From Thermoplasmata archaeon (GTDB lineage Archaea; Thermoplasmatota; E2; JACPAO01; JAHFTW01), in NCBI GenBank assembly GCA_023269235.1, contig JAHFTW010000002.1, positions 183,294 through 247,293 of the forward strand: DNA of 64,000 bases, in the 5' to 3' direction. Of this stretch, positions 9,034 to 17,481 are shown piece after piece; positions within the stretch are counted from its first letter, which is position 1, and the number at the start of each line of letters is the position of its first letter. Below the pieces are notes generated by a model, which was not told the DNA's origin, did not search any database, and saw only the letters and a program-made list of their open reading frames with translations. The position numbers and the translations under genes are program-made.

Positions 9034-9711
9034 ATGCAGCACCTCGCCACCCAGTGCCCGCCACTCGATGTCCTCCTCGACGGGGGCCTGGAGGCGGACG
9101 CCATCACGTTGGTCTTCGGCGAGGGCGGGTCGGGCAAGACCAACCTGGCGTTGCAGTGTGCGCGCGAGGCGGTGGCGGCGGGCAAGCGCGTCGCCTACGT
9201 GGACACGGAGGGGGTCAGCTCCATCCGCCTGCAGCAGGTCTTCGGCGCCCTTGACGCGGAGCCGGTCCTCTTCTTCACGCCCTATACGATCGAGGAGCAG
9301 GAGCGCTTGGTGTCCAACGCGACGCGCGTGCCGGACTTGGGCCTCGTCGTCGTGGACTCCATCAACATGCACTACCGCCTTGCCATCGACGGCGGCGCGG
9401 ACGGGGAGTCGGAGGCGGCCCGCAGCCTCTACAAGCAGCTCCACCACCTCACGGGCTTCGCGCGCCAAGCCCAGGTTCCGGTCCTCATCACGGGCCAGGT
9501 CTATGGCGGCGAGGATGCTACGCAGCCCTTCGCACGACGCGTGATGGAGCACCTCGTGAAGGCCCTCGTGCGGTTCGAGAAGCGCCCCGACGGCACGCGC
9601 AAGGCGACCATCCTCAAGCACCGGTCCATCGAGGAGGGCCGCAGCGCCCGGTTCCGCATCGCGGGCCATGGCCTCGAAGAGCTTGGGGTCCCCCCTCCAC
9701 AACCCCTTTAA
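9034..9711 (+). CDS. radB: DNA repair and recombination protein RadB
   Basis: RadB is the short RecA/RadA paralogue of euryarchaea and assists homologous recombination. The 225-residue protein begins with PPLDVLLDGGLEADAITLVFGEGGSGKT, containing the Walker A GEGGSGKT at about residues 29-36. The Walker B strand LGLVVVDSIN follows at about 98-107, and VLITGQVY fits the later RecA-core strand. It lacks the N-terminal helix-hairpin-helix domain of RadA, as expected for RadB. ATG 9034 is chosen because the family usually begins a few residues before the glycine-rich loop. A TTG two codons upstream is possible. Confidence 0.9.
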   Translation: MQHLATQCPPLDVLLDGGLEADAITLVFGEGGSGKTNLALQCAREAVAAGKRVAYVDTEGVSSIRLQQVFGALDAEPVLFFTPYTIEEQERLVSNATRVPDLGLVVVDSINMHYRLAIDGGADGESEAARSLYKQLHHLTGFARQAQVPVLITGQVYGGEDATQPFARRVMEHLVKALVRFEKRPDGTRKATILKHRSIEEGRSARFRIAGHGLEELGVPPPQPL

Positions 9712-9735
9712 CCCGGGAGGCCCCAGGCAGGCTTG

Positions 9736-10608
9736 ATGGTTGGTCCAGGCCGCGCCCTGCTGGTCCTCGCCCTTGCCGTGGCCGTGCTCCCGCTCACCGC
9801 CGCCGCCCCGTCGGACCCGTCCGAGCTGGTGCAGCGCACCAGCGACGCGGTGCGCCATGGCCTCGCCGACCCGCAAAGCGTCGTGCAGGACCCCGCCTCG
9901 ACCGTGGACGCCATCGTCAACGACCCGCCCGCCAGCGGCGGCGCCCCCGGTGAGGGCAAGGATCCCGGCTTCGCCGAGCGCGTCCGCACCAACCTCAACG
10001 ACGGTCTCATGCTCGCCGGCATCGGCACCCTCGTGGCCGCCGGCCTCGGCCTTGCCGGCTTCGCCTTCGTCACCCGCTTCATCGACCCCAAGGTCGCGCT
10101 CGAGAACCCGCAGCGTTCGATGCTGTACGGCTTCATCCGCGGCAACCCGGGCGTCCACCTCAAGAAGCTCAGCGACGAGTTCGCCATGAAGACCAGCTCC
10201 ATCCTGTGGCACATCCGCAAGCTGGAGTCCGCCGAGCTGGTGCGTAGCGACCGCGCCAACGGCTACCGCGTCTTCTACCCCGTCGAGGGCGGTCAGCTTG
10301 TGCGCCAGGTGAGCCGCGCCGTCACGGCCCTGCAGAACACGAACGCCCTCCACCTCTTCGAGCACGTCGAGCGCCACCCCGGCGCGACGCTGGCCCAGGT
10401 CGCCACCGCGACGAGCATCCACGCCGGCACCGTGCGCTGGCACATGCGGAAGCTCAAGGAGTTCAGCCTCGTGGACGAGGTCGAGAAGGACGGCACCACG
10501 ATGTTCTTTGCCACGGCGCTGGGCCAGAAGTCGCTTGCCACTTTGATGCGCACCGCCGGCGGCGCCGGGCTCCCCAACGTCGCCCCCGCCGTCCTCGCCC
10601 ACCGCTAG
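9736..10608 (+). CDS. Membrane-anchored transcriptional regulator with two winged helices
   Basis: The 290-residue protein starts with a hydrophobic segment (RALLVLALAVAVLPLTAAA), followed by a polar stretch of about 65 residues and a second membrane segment at about 90-115 (LMLAGIGTLVAAGLGLAGFAF). Two winged-helix domains follow. The first is NPGVHLKKLSDEFAMKTSSILWHIRKLESAELV and the second is HPGATLAQVATATSIHAGTVRWHMRKLKEFSLV. The arrangement fits a membrane-bound DNA-binding regulator with an outward-facing sensor region, a type common in Thermoplasmatota. The ATG at 9736 follows a TTG that could also serve. Target genes are unknown. It lies between radB and the thiamine operon. Confidence 0.8.
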   Translation: MVGPGRALLVLALAVAVLPLTAAAPSDPSELVQRTSDAVRHGLADPQSVVQDPASTVDAIVNDPPASGGAPGEGKDPGFAERVRTNLNDGLMLAGIGTLVAAGLGLAGFAFVTRFIDPKVALENPQRSMLYGFIRGNPGVHLKKLSDEFAMKTSSILWHIRKLESAELVRSDRANGYRVFYPVEGGQLVRQVSRAVTALQNTNALHLFEHVERHPGATLAQVATATSIHAGTVRWHMRKLKEFSLVDEVEKDGTTMFFATALGQKSLATLMRTAGGAGLPNVAPAVLAHR

Positions 10609-10680
10609 GCCGGCCAGATTCCCCCAGCCCTCCAGCGCAAGCTCAACCCCGAAATTATGCGTGATGAATCGTCCACCATT

Positions 10681-10694
10681 GGCTAGTAATAGCC
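10681..10694 (+). promoter_or_regulatory. Palindrome overlapping the TATA-like box of the thiamine operon
   Basis: GGCTA (10681-10685) and TAGCC (10690-10694) form a perfect 5-bp inverted repeat around GTAA. The AT-rich centre sits about 27 nt before the thiR ATG, at TATA-box distance for a leaderless transcript. A repressor binding here would block the promoter. ThiR itself is the obvious candidate ligand-responsive regulator. This is inferred from position and symmetry. Confidence 0.45.
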
Positions 10695-10713
10695 CTCTCG
10701 TGTCGGCGCTGCC

Positions 10714-11514
10714 ATGACCGTCCCTGCCTGCCTCCGGCTGGCCGACGAGGTGTTCCCCAAAGTGCGCGCCGCCGCCGCGCGCCGCCTCGTCGCGGAGGGC
10801 TGGAGCCAGGCCCGCGCCGCCAAGGCGGTCGGCCTGAGCCAGGCGATGGTGAGCCGCCACGTCGCGGCCGCCGTGGAACTCGACCCGCTCGTCGCGGCGC
10901 TCGCCGACTCCCTCGCCGAGGAGGTTCTCCACCCTCAGGCCGCGCATGGCCCGTCGCCCTGGTGCGCCACGCTCACCGTGGGACAGGTCCGCCCCGGCGG
11001 CGACGCCGCCCTCGCCGACCTGCTTGCCGCCGAGCGCCTCCTGCGCGCCGCCAACCCTATCGCCCTCGTGCCCCAGGTCGGCCTCAACCTGGCGCGCGCC
11101 CTGCCCACCTCGGTGAGCCCCGACGACGTGCTCGCCTTCCCCGGTCGCCTCGTGGAGGCCGGGGGGCGCCTCGTGAGCCCCGTGCCGCCCGCCTTCGGCG
11201 GCTCAGGCCACCTCGCGCGCTGCCTGCTCCGGCTGCGCCTTCGCGACCCCGGGACGCTCGCCCTCGCCAACGTGCGGGGCGGCCCCAAGGTGGCCGCGGC
11301 CGCGAAGCGTCTCGGCCTCAAGGTGACCGTGCTCGCGGGCGACGGCGGCGCCGAGGAGCGCTTCGCCCGCGCAGCCGACGCGGCGCGCGCTCTGCCCGAC
11401 GCCTTCCACGACCCCGGCGCCGTCGGGCTCGAACCCTGTCTCTACCTCCTCGCCCCCGACGCGCAGTCGGCCGCCCGCCGCATCCTCGCGTTGACCCCCC
11501 TGGTGACCGTTTGA
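10714..11514 (+). CDS. thiR: ThiR-type regulator: HTH domain plus ThiN-like domain
   Basis: The N-terminal 60 residues contain a helix-turn-helix (GWSQARAAKAVGLSQAMVSRHV). From about residue 108 the protein matches the ThiN fold: NPIALVPQVGLNLARALP, then DDVLAFPGRLV, then PPAFGGSGHLARCLL. In archaea, ThiN is a thiamine-phosphate synthase, and HTH-ThiN fusions lacking catalytic function act as thiamine-phosphate-responsive regulators. The position as first gene of a thiamine transporter operon supports the regulator reading. At 266 residues it fits the two-domain form. The stop overlaps the TTG start of the next gene. Whether it retains synthase activity cannot be told from sequence alone. Confidence 0.82.
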   Translation: MTVPACLRLADEVFPKVRAAAARRLVAEGWSQARAAKAVGLSQAMVSRHVAAAVELDPLVAALADSLAEEVLHPQAAHGPSPWCATLTVGQVRPGGDAALADLLAAERLLRAANPIALVPQVGLNLARALPTSVSPDDVLAFPGRLVEAGGRLVSPVPPAFGGSGHLARCLLRLRLRDPGTLALANVRGGPKVAAAAKRLGLKVTVLAGDGGAEERFARAADAARALPDAFHDPGAVGLEPCLYLLAPDAQSAARRILALTPLVTV

Positions 11515-12764
11515 AGCCCGCCTCCGCCCTGCCCGCCCTGCTCCTGCTCGTCGTCCTCGTCGCGGGGTGCGCCTCCACCTCGGCCCCGACCTCGGCCAAC
11601 GCGTCCACGCTCCCGTGCTGGAAGGATGCCCCATCCCGCGTTGGCACCGTCGCCGTCGCGAACGCCGCCGCCCCCCGCGTCGCCACCCCGTCCGCCGCGT
11701 ACCAGGCGATGGGCTTCACGGCCGCCGACGCCACCGGCAACGCGACGCACCGCGCCGCGTGGCCGGACCTGCACGGCGCCAAGGTCGTGATCCTTGACCA
11801 CGGCGCCTTCGGCTACGCCTTCGGGCCCGCCAAGGAGGCATTCGAGGCGCTCACCAACGGTACCGTCCAGCACGTCGCCAGCCAGGACGCGGGCGACCTG
11901 CTGCAGCGCGCCATCGCCGAGAAGGGCCACCCGACGTTTGACGTCCTGTACGGCCTCGACAACGTCCTCTACAGCCGCGCCGTCTCCGCCGGCATCCTGC
12001 AGGCCTACCGCCCGCTTCTGGCCCCCCGCATCGGCGCCTCCTACCTTGTTGCCGGACCCGACACTTGGCTCGCGACGCCCGTGGACCACGGCTACATCGC
12101 CGTCAACAGCGACCCCCGCAAGGTCGCCGCCGTGCCGACGCTGGCCGACCTTGTGCCCCGCGCGAAGCAGTTCGTCACGGAGGACCCGCGGCAGTCCAGC
12201 GTCGGCCTCGGCTTCCTCGTCTCCACCGTCGCCGTCTTCGGAGAGTCGTGCTACCTCGCGTACTGGAAGGCGCTCCTCGACGGCGGCGCGCTGGTGGCCC
12301 CCGACTGGACGAGCGCGTACGCGACGCACTTCTCCGGCGGCTACGGCCAGACCGCCACCGACGGCAGCTTCCTCGGCGACCGTCCCATCGTGGCGAGCTA
12401 CACGACGAGCCCCGCGTACGAGCTCTACTACGGCGCCACGACGCTGAACAACAACACCTTGCAGCCCGGCTCCACGTTCCACCAGGTCGAGACGATGGCG
12501 CTCATGCAGGGCGGCCCCGATTCGCCCGCCGCTGCGCAGGCGTGGATCGAGTTCACGCTCACCGACGCGTTCCAGTCCCTGCTGGCCTCCAACCTGGCCG
12601 TGTACCCCGTCGTCCCGGGCGTGGAGGTCGCGTCCGTGTACGCCGGCAAGGACCCCGCGCCGGGCAGCTTCATCCCCGCCGACTTCACCGCCGACACGCT
12701 TGGCGCAAAGGTGGATGGTTGGGTCAAGGCATGGACCAACGTGTACGAGACGCACCAGGCGTGA
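11511..12764 (+). CDS. thiB: Thiamine ABC transporter, substrate-binding lipoprotein
   Basis: This is the extracellular binding protein of the thiamine importer. The TTG start at 11511 overlaps the upstream stop (TTGA) and is directly followed by a signal peptide ending in the lipobox VAGC. The mature part shows the ThiB/TbpA pattern: VVILDHGAFGYAF, then FDVLYGLDNVLYSRAVSAGIL, then a YIAVN strand, VPTLADLV and SSVGLGFLVSTVAVFGE. Late in the protein QAWIEFTLTDAFQSLLASNLAVYPVV matches the typical thiamine-binding protein C-terminus. At 417 residues it is slightly longer than bacterial ThiB because of extra N- and C-terminal sequence. The permease gene starts 2 bp after its stop. Confidence 0.87.
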   Translation: MKPASALPALLLLVVLVAGCASTSAPTSANASTLPCWKDAPSRVGTVAVANAAAPRVATPSAAYQAMGFTAADATGNATHRAAWPDLHGAKVVILDHGAFGYAFGPAKEAFEALTNGTVQHVASQDAGDLLQRAIAEKGHPTFDVLYGLDNVLYSRAVSAGILQAYRPLLAPRIGASYLVAGPDTWLATPVDHGYIAVNSDPRKVAAVPTLADLVPRAKQFVTEDPRQSSVGLGFLVSTVAVFGESCYLAYWKALLDGGALVAPDWTSAYATHFSGGYGQTATDGSFLGDRPIVASYTTSPAYELYYGATTLNNNTLQPGSTFHQVETMALMQGGPDSPAAAQAWIEFTLTDAFQSLLASNLAVYPVVPGVEVASVYAGKDPAPGSFIPADFTADTLGAKVDGWVKAWTNVYETHQA

Positions 12765-12765
12765 C

Positions 12766-14370
12766 ATGCTCGGGCGCCGCGCTTGGCTCGCCCTCCCGGC
12801 CGTCTTCCTCGCGGCCTTCCTCGCCGTGCCCGTCGCGGGCCTGCTTGCCCAACTGACCCCGGACGGGCTCGCCTGGCTGGCGCAACCGTATGCGAGTCAC
12901 CGCATCCTCGGCGCCGTGGAGCAAGCCCTCCTCAGCCTCCTGCTCGCCGCGGCGTTCGCCTTCCCGCTCGTCCTTCTGCACCGCCGGGGCGTCGCAGGCT
13001 CGCGCTGGATGCTCGCCCTGCACGCGGCCCCCTTCGTGATGCCGGTCTTCGTCGTCGTCTTCGGCCTGGAGGCGACCCTTGGTCCCACCGGCTGGCTCGC
13101 GGCCCTTGGCGGGCCGGATGTGATCGGCGCCCTGGGCCCGCTTGGCGCGGTCGCCCTCGCGAACGCCTTCTACAACTACGGCTTCGCGGCGCGACTCGCC
13201 ACCATCACCTTGGACGCGCGGCCGCGCCGGCTCGAGGAGGCCGCCGCGGTCCTGGGCGCGCCGCCGCGCGCCGTGTGGCGCCGCGTCACGGGCCCTCTTC
13301 TGGCCCCGGCCTTCGCCGCCCTCGCGCTCCTGGTCCTGCTGTTCTGCTTGGGCAGCTTCGGCGTCGTCTTCCTCCTGGGGCAAGGCCACGTGGACACCCT
13401 GGAGACGCTCCTCTACGCCAACCGCGCCGGGGCGTTCCCGCGCCTGGACCGGTCTGCGGCCCTCGCCGTCGCGCAGCTTGCCCTCAACGGCACGCTGCTG
13501 TTCCTCGCCCTGCGCTGGCAGCGCCGCCTTCGCCTGCCGGCTGAGTCCGCCCCCCGCGGCGGGGCCATCCAGCCCGTGCGCACTTCGGTGGCCGCAATGT
13601 TCGCCTTCGCCTCCACGCTCCCGCTCGTCGCGGTCCTCGTGGGCGGCTTCCGGCTGCGCGGCTCCTGGAGTCTCGCACCATGGCGCACTCTGCTCGACGC
13701 CGCCGCCCCCGGCCACCTCGTCGGCTTCGACCTCGCCACCGCCCTCGGCTGGACCTTGCTCTACGCCGCGACGAGCGCCCTTCTTGCCCTCCTGTTGGCG
13801 CTGGCGCTCGCCTACGGACTGCGCCGCCTCGGCGGCCTGCGCCGCGCCGCCGAATGGCTTGCGGCCTTGCCACTCGCCGCGAGCAGCCTCACCCTCGGCT
13901 ACGGCCTGGCCGCCGCCTACGGGGCAGGTCTCGCCGTCGCAGGCGCCATGCTCCTCCCGGCCCACAGCCCGCTCCTGGTCGTGGCCGCGCACACCGTCCT
14001 CGCGTTCCCGCTCGCGGCCCGCGTCGTCGTCCCCGCCGTGGACCGCCTCGACGTGCGCGGCGAGGAGGCCGCCGCCGTCCTGGGCGCGCGCCCCGCCGCG
14101 CAGTGGCGCCGCGTCCACCTGCCCGCCCTGCTTCCGGCCCTGCTCGGCGCCGCGTCCCTCTCCGCCGCCGCGAGCCTTGGGGACTTCGGCGCGAGCCTGC
14201 TCGTCGCCCCCGGCGACGCGCTTGGGCTCACCGTGTGGGTCGCGCGCCACGGCGGCACCGGCAGCTTCGACCCGCTCGCGCGGGCGCAGTCCACCGCCCT
14301 CGCCGGTCTTCTTCTCGTCCTTACGCTCGGCCTCTTGTCGCTGTTGAGCCCGCGCCGGAGGGCCGCATGA
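12766..14370 (+). CDS. thiP: Thiamine ABC transporter, permease
   Basis: The 534-residue protein is a double-length permease with about twelve membrane segments. Each half holds an ABC permease coupling motif: EEAAAVLGAPPRAVWRRV in the first half and EEAAAVLGARPAAQWRRV in the second. This two-in-one arrangement is typical of ThiP and of Fe3+ permeases, and the neighbouring binding protein favours thiamine. The late segment ASLGDFGASLLVAP also fits ThiP. The start codon ATG 12766 directly follows the thiB stop, and its last four bases overlap the thiQ start (ATGA). Confidence 0.88.
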   Translation: MLGRRAWLALPAVFLAAFLAVPVAGLLAQLTPDGLAWLAQPYASHRILGAVEQALLSLLLAAAFAFPLVLLHRRGVAGSRWMLALHAAPFVMPVFVVVFGLEATLGPTGWLAALGGPDVIGALGPLGAVALANAFYNYGFAARLATITLDARPRRLEEAAAVLGAPPRAVWRRVTGPLLAPAFAALALLVLLFCLGSFGVVFLLGQGHVDTLETLLYANRAGAFPRLDRSAALAVAQLALNGTLLFLALRWQRRLRLPAESAPRGGAIQPVRTSVAAMFAFASTLPLVAVLVGGFRLRGSWSLAPWRTLLDAAAPGHLVGFDLATALGWTLLYAATSALLALLLALALAYGLRRLGGLRRAAEWLAALPLAASSLTLGYGLAAAYGAGLAVAGAMLLPAHSPLLVVAAHTVLAFPLAARVVVPAVDRLDVRGEEAAAVLGARPAAQWRRVHLPALLPALLGAASLSAAASLGDFGASLLVAPGDALGLTVWVARHGGTGSFDPLARAQSTALAGLLLVLTLGLLSLLSPRRRAA

Positions 14371-15050
14371 GCCTCCGGGTTGAGGGACTTTCCTTCACCT
14401 ATCCCGGCTTCGCGCCAACCCTGCGCGAGCTCGACCTCGACGTCGCGGCAGGCACCTCCGCCTTCCTGCTTGGCCCGAGTGGCATCGGCAAGAGCACGCT
14501 GCTGCGCTGCCTGGCCGGCCTCGAGGCGCCCCAGGCGGGCCACGTCCTCGTCGCGGGCCGCGACGTGAGCCGGGAGCCGCCCCACCGCCGCCGCATCGGC
14601 CTCCTGTTCCAGGAGCCGGCGCTCTTCCCGCACCTCAACGCGTGGCAGAACGTCGCCTTCCCGTTGCGCCACCGCGCCGCCCCGATTTCGCGCGCCGACG
14701 AGCCGGCCGAGGCGCGCCGCCTGCTCGACCTGGTGCAGATTCCCGCCGCGCGGCACGACGCTGCCGTGGACGAGCTCTCCGGCGGCCAGCGCGCCCGCGT
14801 CGCTCTCGCGCGAGCCCTCGCGGCGCAGCCGCTGGCGCTCCTGCTGGACGAGCCGTTCGCGAGCCTCGACCGCGACCTGCGCGACACGCTCGGCCCGCTC
14901 GTCAAGCGCTTGCTCGCGGACGCCGGCATCCCGGCGCTCTGGGTGACGCACGACCGCGATGAGGCGTTCCGTCTCGGCGACACCGTGTGGGAACTGCGCG
15001 ACGGCCGGCTCGCCGACGCTAGCCGAACGACGCCGGCCCCGCCAACGTGA
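14367..15050 (+). CDS. thiQ: Thiamine ABC transporter, ATP-binding protein
   Basis: This ATPase powers the thiamine importer. The Walker A motif GPSGIGKST is at about residues 36-44, the Q-loop is LLFQEPALFPHLNAWQNVAFPL, the signature is LSGGQRARVALARAL and the Walker B is LALLLDEPFASLD. The His switch is in VTHDRDEA. At 227 residues it is a minimal nucleotide-binding protein like other ThiQ proteins. Its start overlaps thiP by 4 bp. Its last 32 bp overlap the end of the convergent BNR-type lipoprotein gene. Confidence 0.9.
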   Translation: MSLRVEGLSFTYPGFAPTLRELDLDVAAGTSAFLLGPSGIGKSTLLRCLAGLEAPQAGHVLVAGRDVSREPPHRRRIGLLFQEPALFPHLNAWQNVAFPLRHRAAPISRADEPAEARRLLDLVQIPAARHDAAVDELSGGQRARVALARALAAQPLALLLDEPFASLDRDLRDTLGPLVKRLLADAGIPALWVTHDRDEAFRLGDTVWELRDGRLADASRTTPAPPT

Positions 15051-16503
15051 TGGGGGAGAGGGGCGCGACGTCGCCCAGGAGGGACGGGCCTAGCAGGAGC
15101 GTGCCAACGATGCCGGCGCCGCCGTCGTGGCCGTTGTGCGCGAAGGCGGCCCACGGGCGCCCCTCCGGGTCCACGGCGATGTCGATGAAGTCGCCGAACC
15201 CGCCGCAGCGCGTGTCGCCGCACTGGCCCGTGGAGAGCGGGTCGTCGGGGGTGTTGATCGCGACCGTGGTGATGAGCGGTTGGTCGGCGAAGGCGTCCGT
15301 CATGACGCCGATGTAGCCGGTCCAGTTTGCGCCCTTCTGGTCCTTGGCGTAGCCGCCCTCCACGTGGGCGCCAATGTAGGCGAACGCGATGCGACCCGCG
15401 CCGCCGGCGGTGATGGCGGGGAACCCGGTCTCGTTGACGCCGGGGACGGCCACCATGCGGACGGGCCCCCAGGAGTCGCCGTGGTCGCGGCTCGAGGCGA
15501 GGTAGGGCAGGCCGTCGGCGCCGATCCAGAAGGCGTGCACGTTGTTGCCGCCGTCCACGGCGACCGCGACCTCGTGGTCGAGGTTCCCGGTCGTCGTGCT
15601 GATGGTGTGCTCGCTCCAGGTGAGCCCGCCGTCGTCACTGCGGTACACGGCGGGGCCCGAGCAGGACGGGTTGCCGCGGTAGAAGCGGCCGTCCCCGGAG
15701 CCCTTGACGTGGGCGGAGAGGCCGGAGCATTGGCTCGTGCCGATGGGGAACCCGGGGACAAGGGGCGTGAACGTGATGCCGCCGTCGATGCTGGTGCTGC
15801 AGTAGGAGCCGCCGACCAGGTTGCCGGAGACGCCGCGGTTGACGCAGAAGACGAGGACGTTCGGGTAGCCGATGGTGGTGAGCCCGGTCTCCCCGGCAGG
15901 GGAGGCGGCGATGCTCTGATGGTCGAGCGCCGTCTGCTCGCCCGTGACGATGCTGTGCAGAGTCCAGGTCCTGCCGTCATCGTCGGACGTGGACTCGCAG
16001 AACGCCGAGAGGGTGCCGCACATGTCGAAATCGATGACGCGGCTCGTCCACGGGTCCACGTAGAGGAACGGGTCGTTGGAGTTGGGGACGTTGGAATAGG
16101 GAAGGAGGGGGGTGGCGAACGGCCCGACATCGGTCCAGGCCGAGGCGTGGTCGGTGCCGCGCAGGACATGCGTGTTCTGGATGGCCCCCAGGGGACCCTC
16201 GCCGCGGAGGCTGGTCATGAAGATCGCGCCGCTCTTCGTGATGCCGAGAGATGGCTCGAAGGTGACGGCGTGGATCCAGGTGTACCCGCCCAACGCGGCG
16301 ACCGGGGCGTTGTTGCCGGTCAAGTCGGCGCTGGAGAGGCTCTGCGCCTGCCCTTCCACGGACCCGAGATGGTAGGTGGTGTTGGGCTCGACGGGGAGGG
16401 CCGGCATGGCGGACGCGCCCGACGTGCCGTTCTTCGCTGGGTTGGAGGAGCAGCCCGCGAGGACCACGGAGGCGAGGAGGATGGCGACCAGGACGGAGCG
16501 CAT
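15019..16503 (-). CDS. Secreted lipoprotein with BNR/sialidase-like repeats
   Basis: The protein begins with a signal peptide and lipobox (MRSVLVAILLASVVLAGC) and is probably exported and lipid-anchored. Its body has Asp-box-like BNR repeats such as STSDDDGRTWTLHSIV, STSIDGGITFTPLV, YRSDDGGLTWSEHTI and SSRDHGDSWGPVRMV, which form a multi-bladed propeller in sialidases and related proteins. At least eight cysteines occur in the mature part, suggesting disulfides. The sialidase catalytic Arg triad and nucleophilic Tyr are not evident, so a binding role is as likely as hydrolysis. It is the last gene of a minus-strand run, and its 3' end overlaps thiQ by 32 bp. Confidence 0.78.
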   Translation of the reverse strand: MRSVLVAILLASVVLAGCSSNPAKNGTSGASAMPALPVEPNTTYHLGSVEGQAQSLSSADLTGNNAPVAALGGYTWIHAVTFEPSLGITKSGAIFMTSLRGEGPLGAIQNTHVLRGTDHASAWTDVGPFATPLLPYSNVPNSNDPFLYVDPWTSRVIDFDMCGTLSAFCESTSDDDGRTWTLHSIVTGEQTALDHQSIAASPAGETGLTTIGYPNVLVFCVNRGVSGNLVGGSYCSTSIDGGITFTPLVPGFPIGTSQCSGLSAHVKGSGDGRFYRGNPSCSGPAVYRSDDGGLTWSEHTISTTTGNLDHEVAVAVDGGNNVHAFWIGADGLPYLASSRDHGDSWGPVRMVAVPGVNETGFPAITAGGAGRIAFAYIGAHVEGGYAKDQKGANWTGYIGVMTDAFADQPLITTVAINTPDDPLSTGQCGDTRCGGFGDFIDIAVDPEGRPWAAFAHNGHDGGAGIVGTLLLGPSLLGDVAPLSPITLAGPASFG

Positions 16504-16604
16504 GGACTCGAGGTGGGAGAGGGACGATATCAGGGTTCGCCCGCAGGCCGGTTCGGACGAGGGCGTTCTGGGCGCCAGTCGTGGGCGTCCGGTGACCGCA
16601 TGGT

Positions 16605-17420
16605 TCAACGATACGGTTCCATCAATTTCCGCACGCCATCGAGAATCAGTTTGGTGTGCTTGATGTCCTCGGCGTTGTACAGGCAGAGGTCTTCCTTGGT
16701 GACCTCGCGGGGGGCGCGCTTGTAGGCCTGGTAGATTTTCAGCGCGGCGTAGCCGTCCTTGACCTTGAGGCGCGGCTTCTGGTAGCCGAAGAACTTGGCG
16801 ACGGTGTCGCTGCTGAAGTTCTTGACGGGGAGGTAGATGCGCTGCGTCTCCGGGGAGCCGGTGAAAACGACGTCCTTTTGGAGGTCGAGCCAGCGTGCGG
16901 TCTTGAGCCACTTCGTCTCGACGCCGTAGCGCTCGCAGGCGCGCCGGAGCTGCACGATGTCGCTGGAGTCGCCGCCCCAGGTGACGAGCGTGGGGTCCTC
17001 GTCCTTGACGCGTTTGTGCAGGCGACGGAGAAGGGACTCCTGCCCGGCCTTGGAAGCATCGAACCACTGCTCGATGCGGCCCGACTTGTGGTCGAGGTAG
17101 CCGTAGAGGAAAATTTCGATCGCGGGGCCGTCGAACTCCAAGTCGAGGTGGAGGATGGGCTCTTTGAGGTCCCACAGGCGGTCGTCGGCGGCGTGCACGA
17201 CCGCCTCGCCCTTGACGTGCGCCTCGGCGTAGCCTTGGAGGAGGTGGAGCTGCTTGAGGAAGCCGTCGTCCACGGCGAAGACGGGGTGCTTGGCGAGGGC
17301 GTCGAGGTCGGCCTTCCACAGCTTCTCGACGGTGTCGATGCCGGCCTGCCGGAGTTTCGCGGCCCGCCCCTCCTTGACCATGGGGAGGTCGGTGAGTTGG
17401 GGCTCCGGGCGCTCAGGCAA
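16605..17420 (-). CDS. HhH plus RNase H-like (YprB-type) domain protein
   Basis: The N-terminus looks like a helix-hairpin-helix (LTDLPMVKEGRAAKLRQAGIDTVEKL). A ribonuclease H-like exonuclease domain follows, with ILHLDLEFDGPAIEIFLYGYLD giving the first D-x-E pair. Later segments are VTWGGDSSDIVQLRRACERYG and ARWLDLQKDV, and the last Asp is in LCLYNAEDIKHTKLILDGV. It resembles the RNase H_2 domain that accompanies TM0106/RecB-like nucleases. The start is uncertain. ATG 17381 would cut the helix-hairpin-helix, so TTG 17420 is used. An upstream TTG at 17573 would overlap the preceding gene and add a segment resembling that gene's own N-terminus. Role is probably in nucleic-acid processing. Confidence 0.72.
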   Translation of the reverse strand: MPERPEPQLTDLPMVKEGRAAKLRQAGIDTVEKLWKADLDALAKHPVFAVDDGFLKQLHLLQGYAEAHVKGEAVVHAADDRLWDLKEPILHLDLEFDGPAIEIFLYGYLDHKSGRIEQWFDASKAGQESLLRRLHKRVKDEDPTLVTWGGDSSDIVQLRRACERYGVETKWLKTARWLDLQKDVVFTGSPETQRIYLPVKNFSSDTVAKFFGYQKPRLKVKDGYAALKIYQAYKRAPREVTKEDLCLYNAEDIKHTKLILDGVRKLMEPYR

Positions 17421-17481
17421 CGTTGGGAACCCAGCGGCCGAGTCCAAAAGGGTGGCGAACCGTCCCTGGGCCTTCTGGGGC

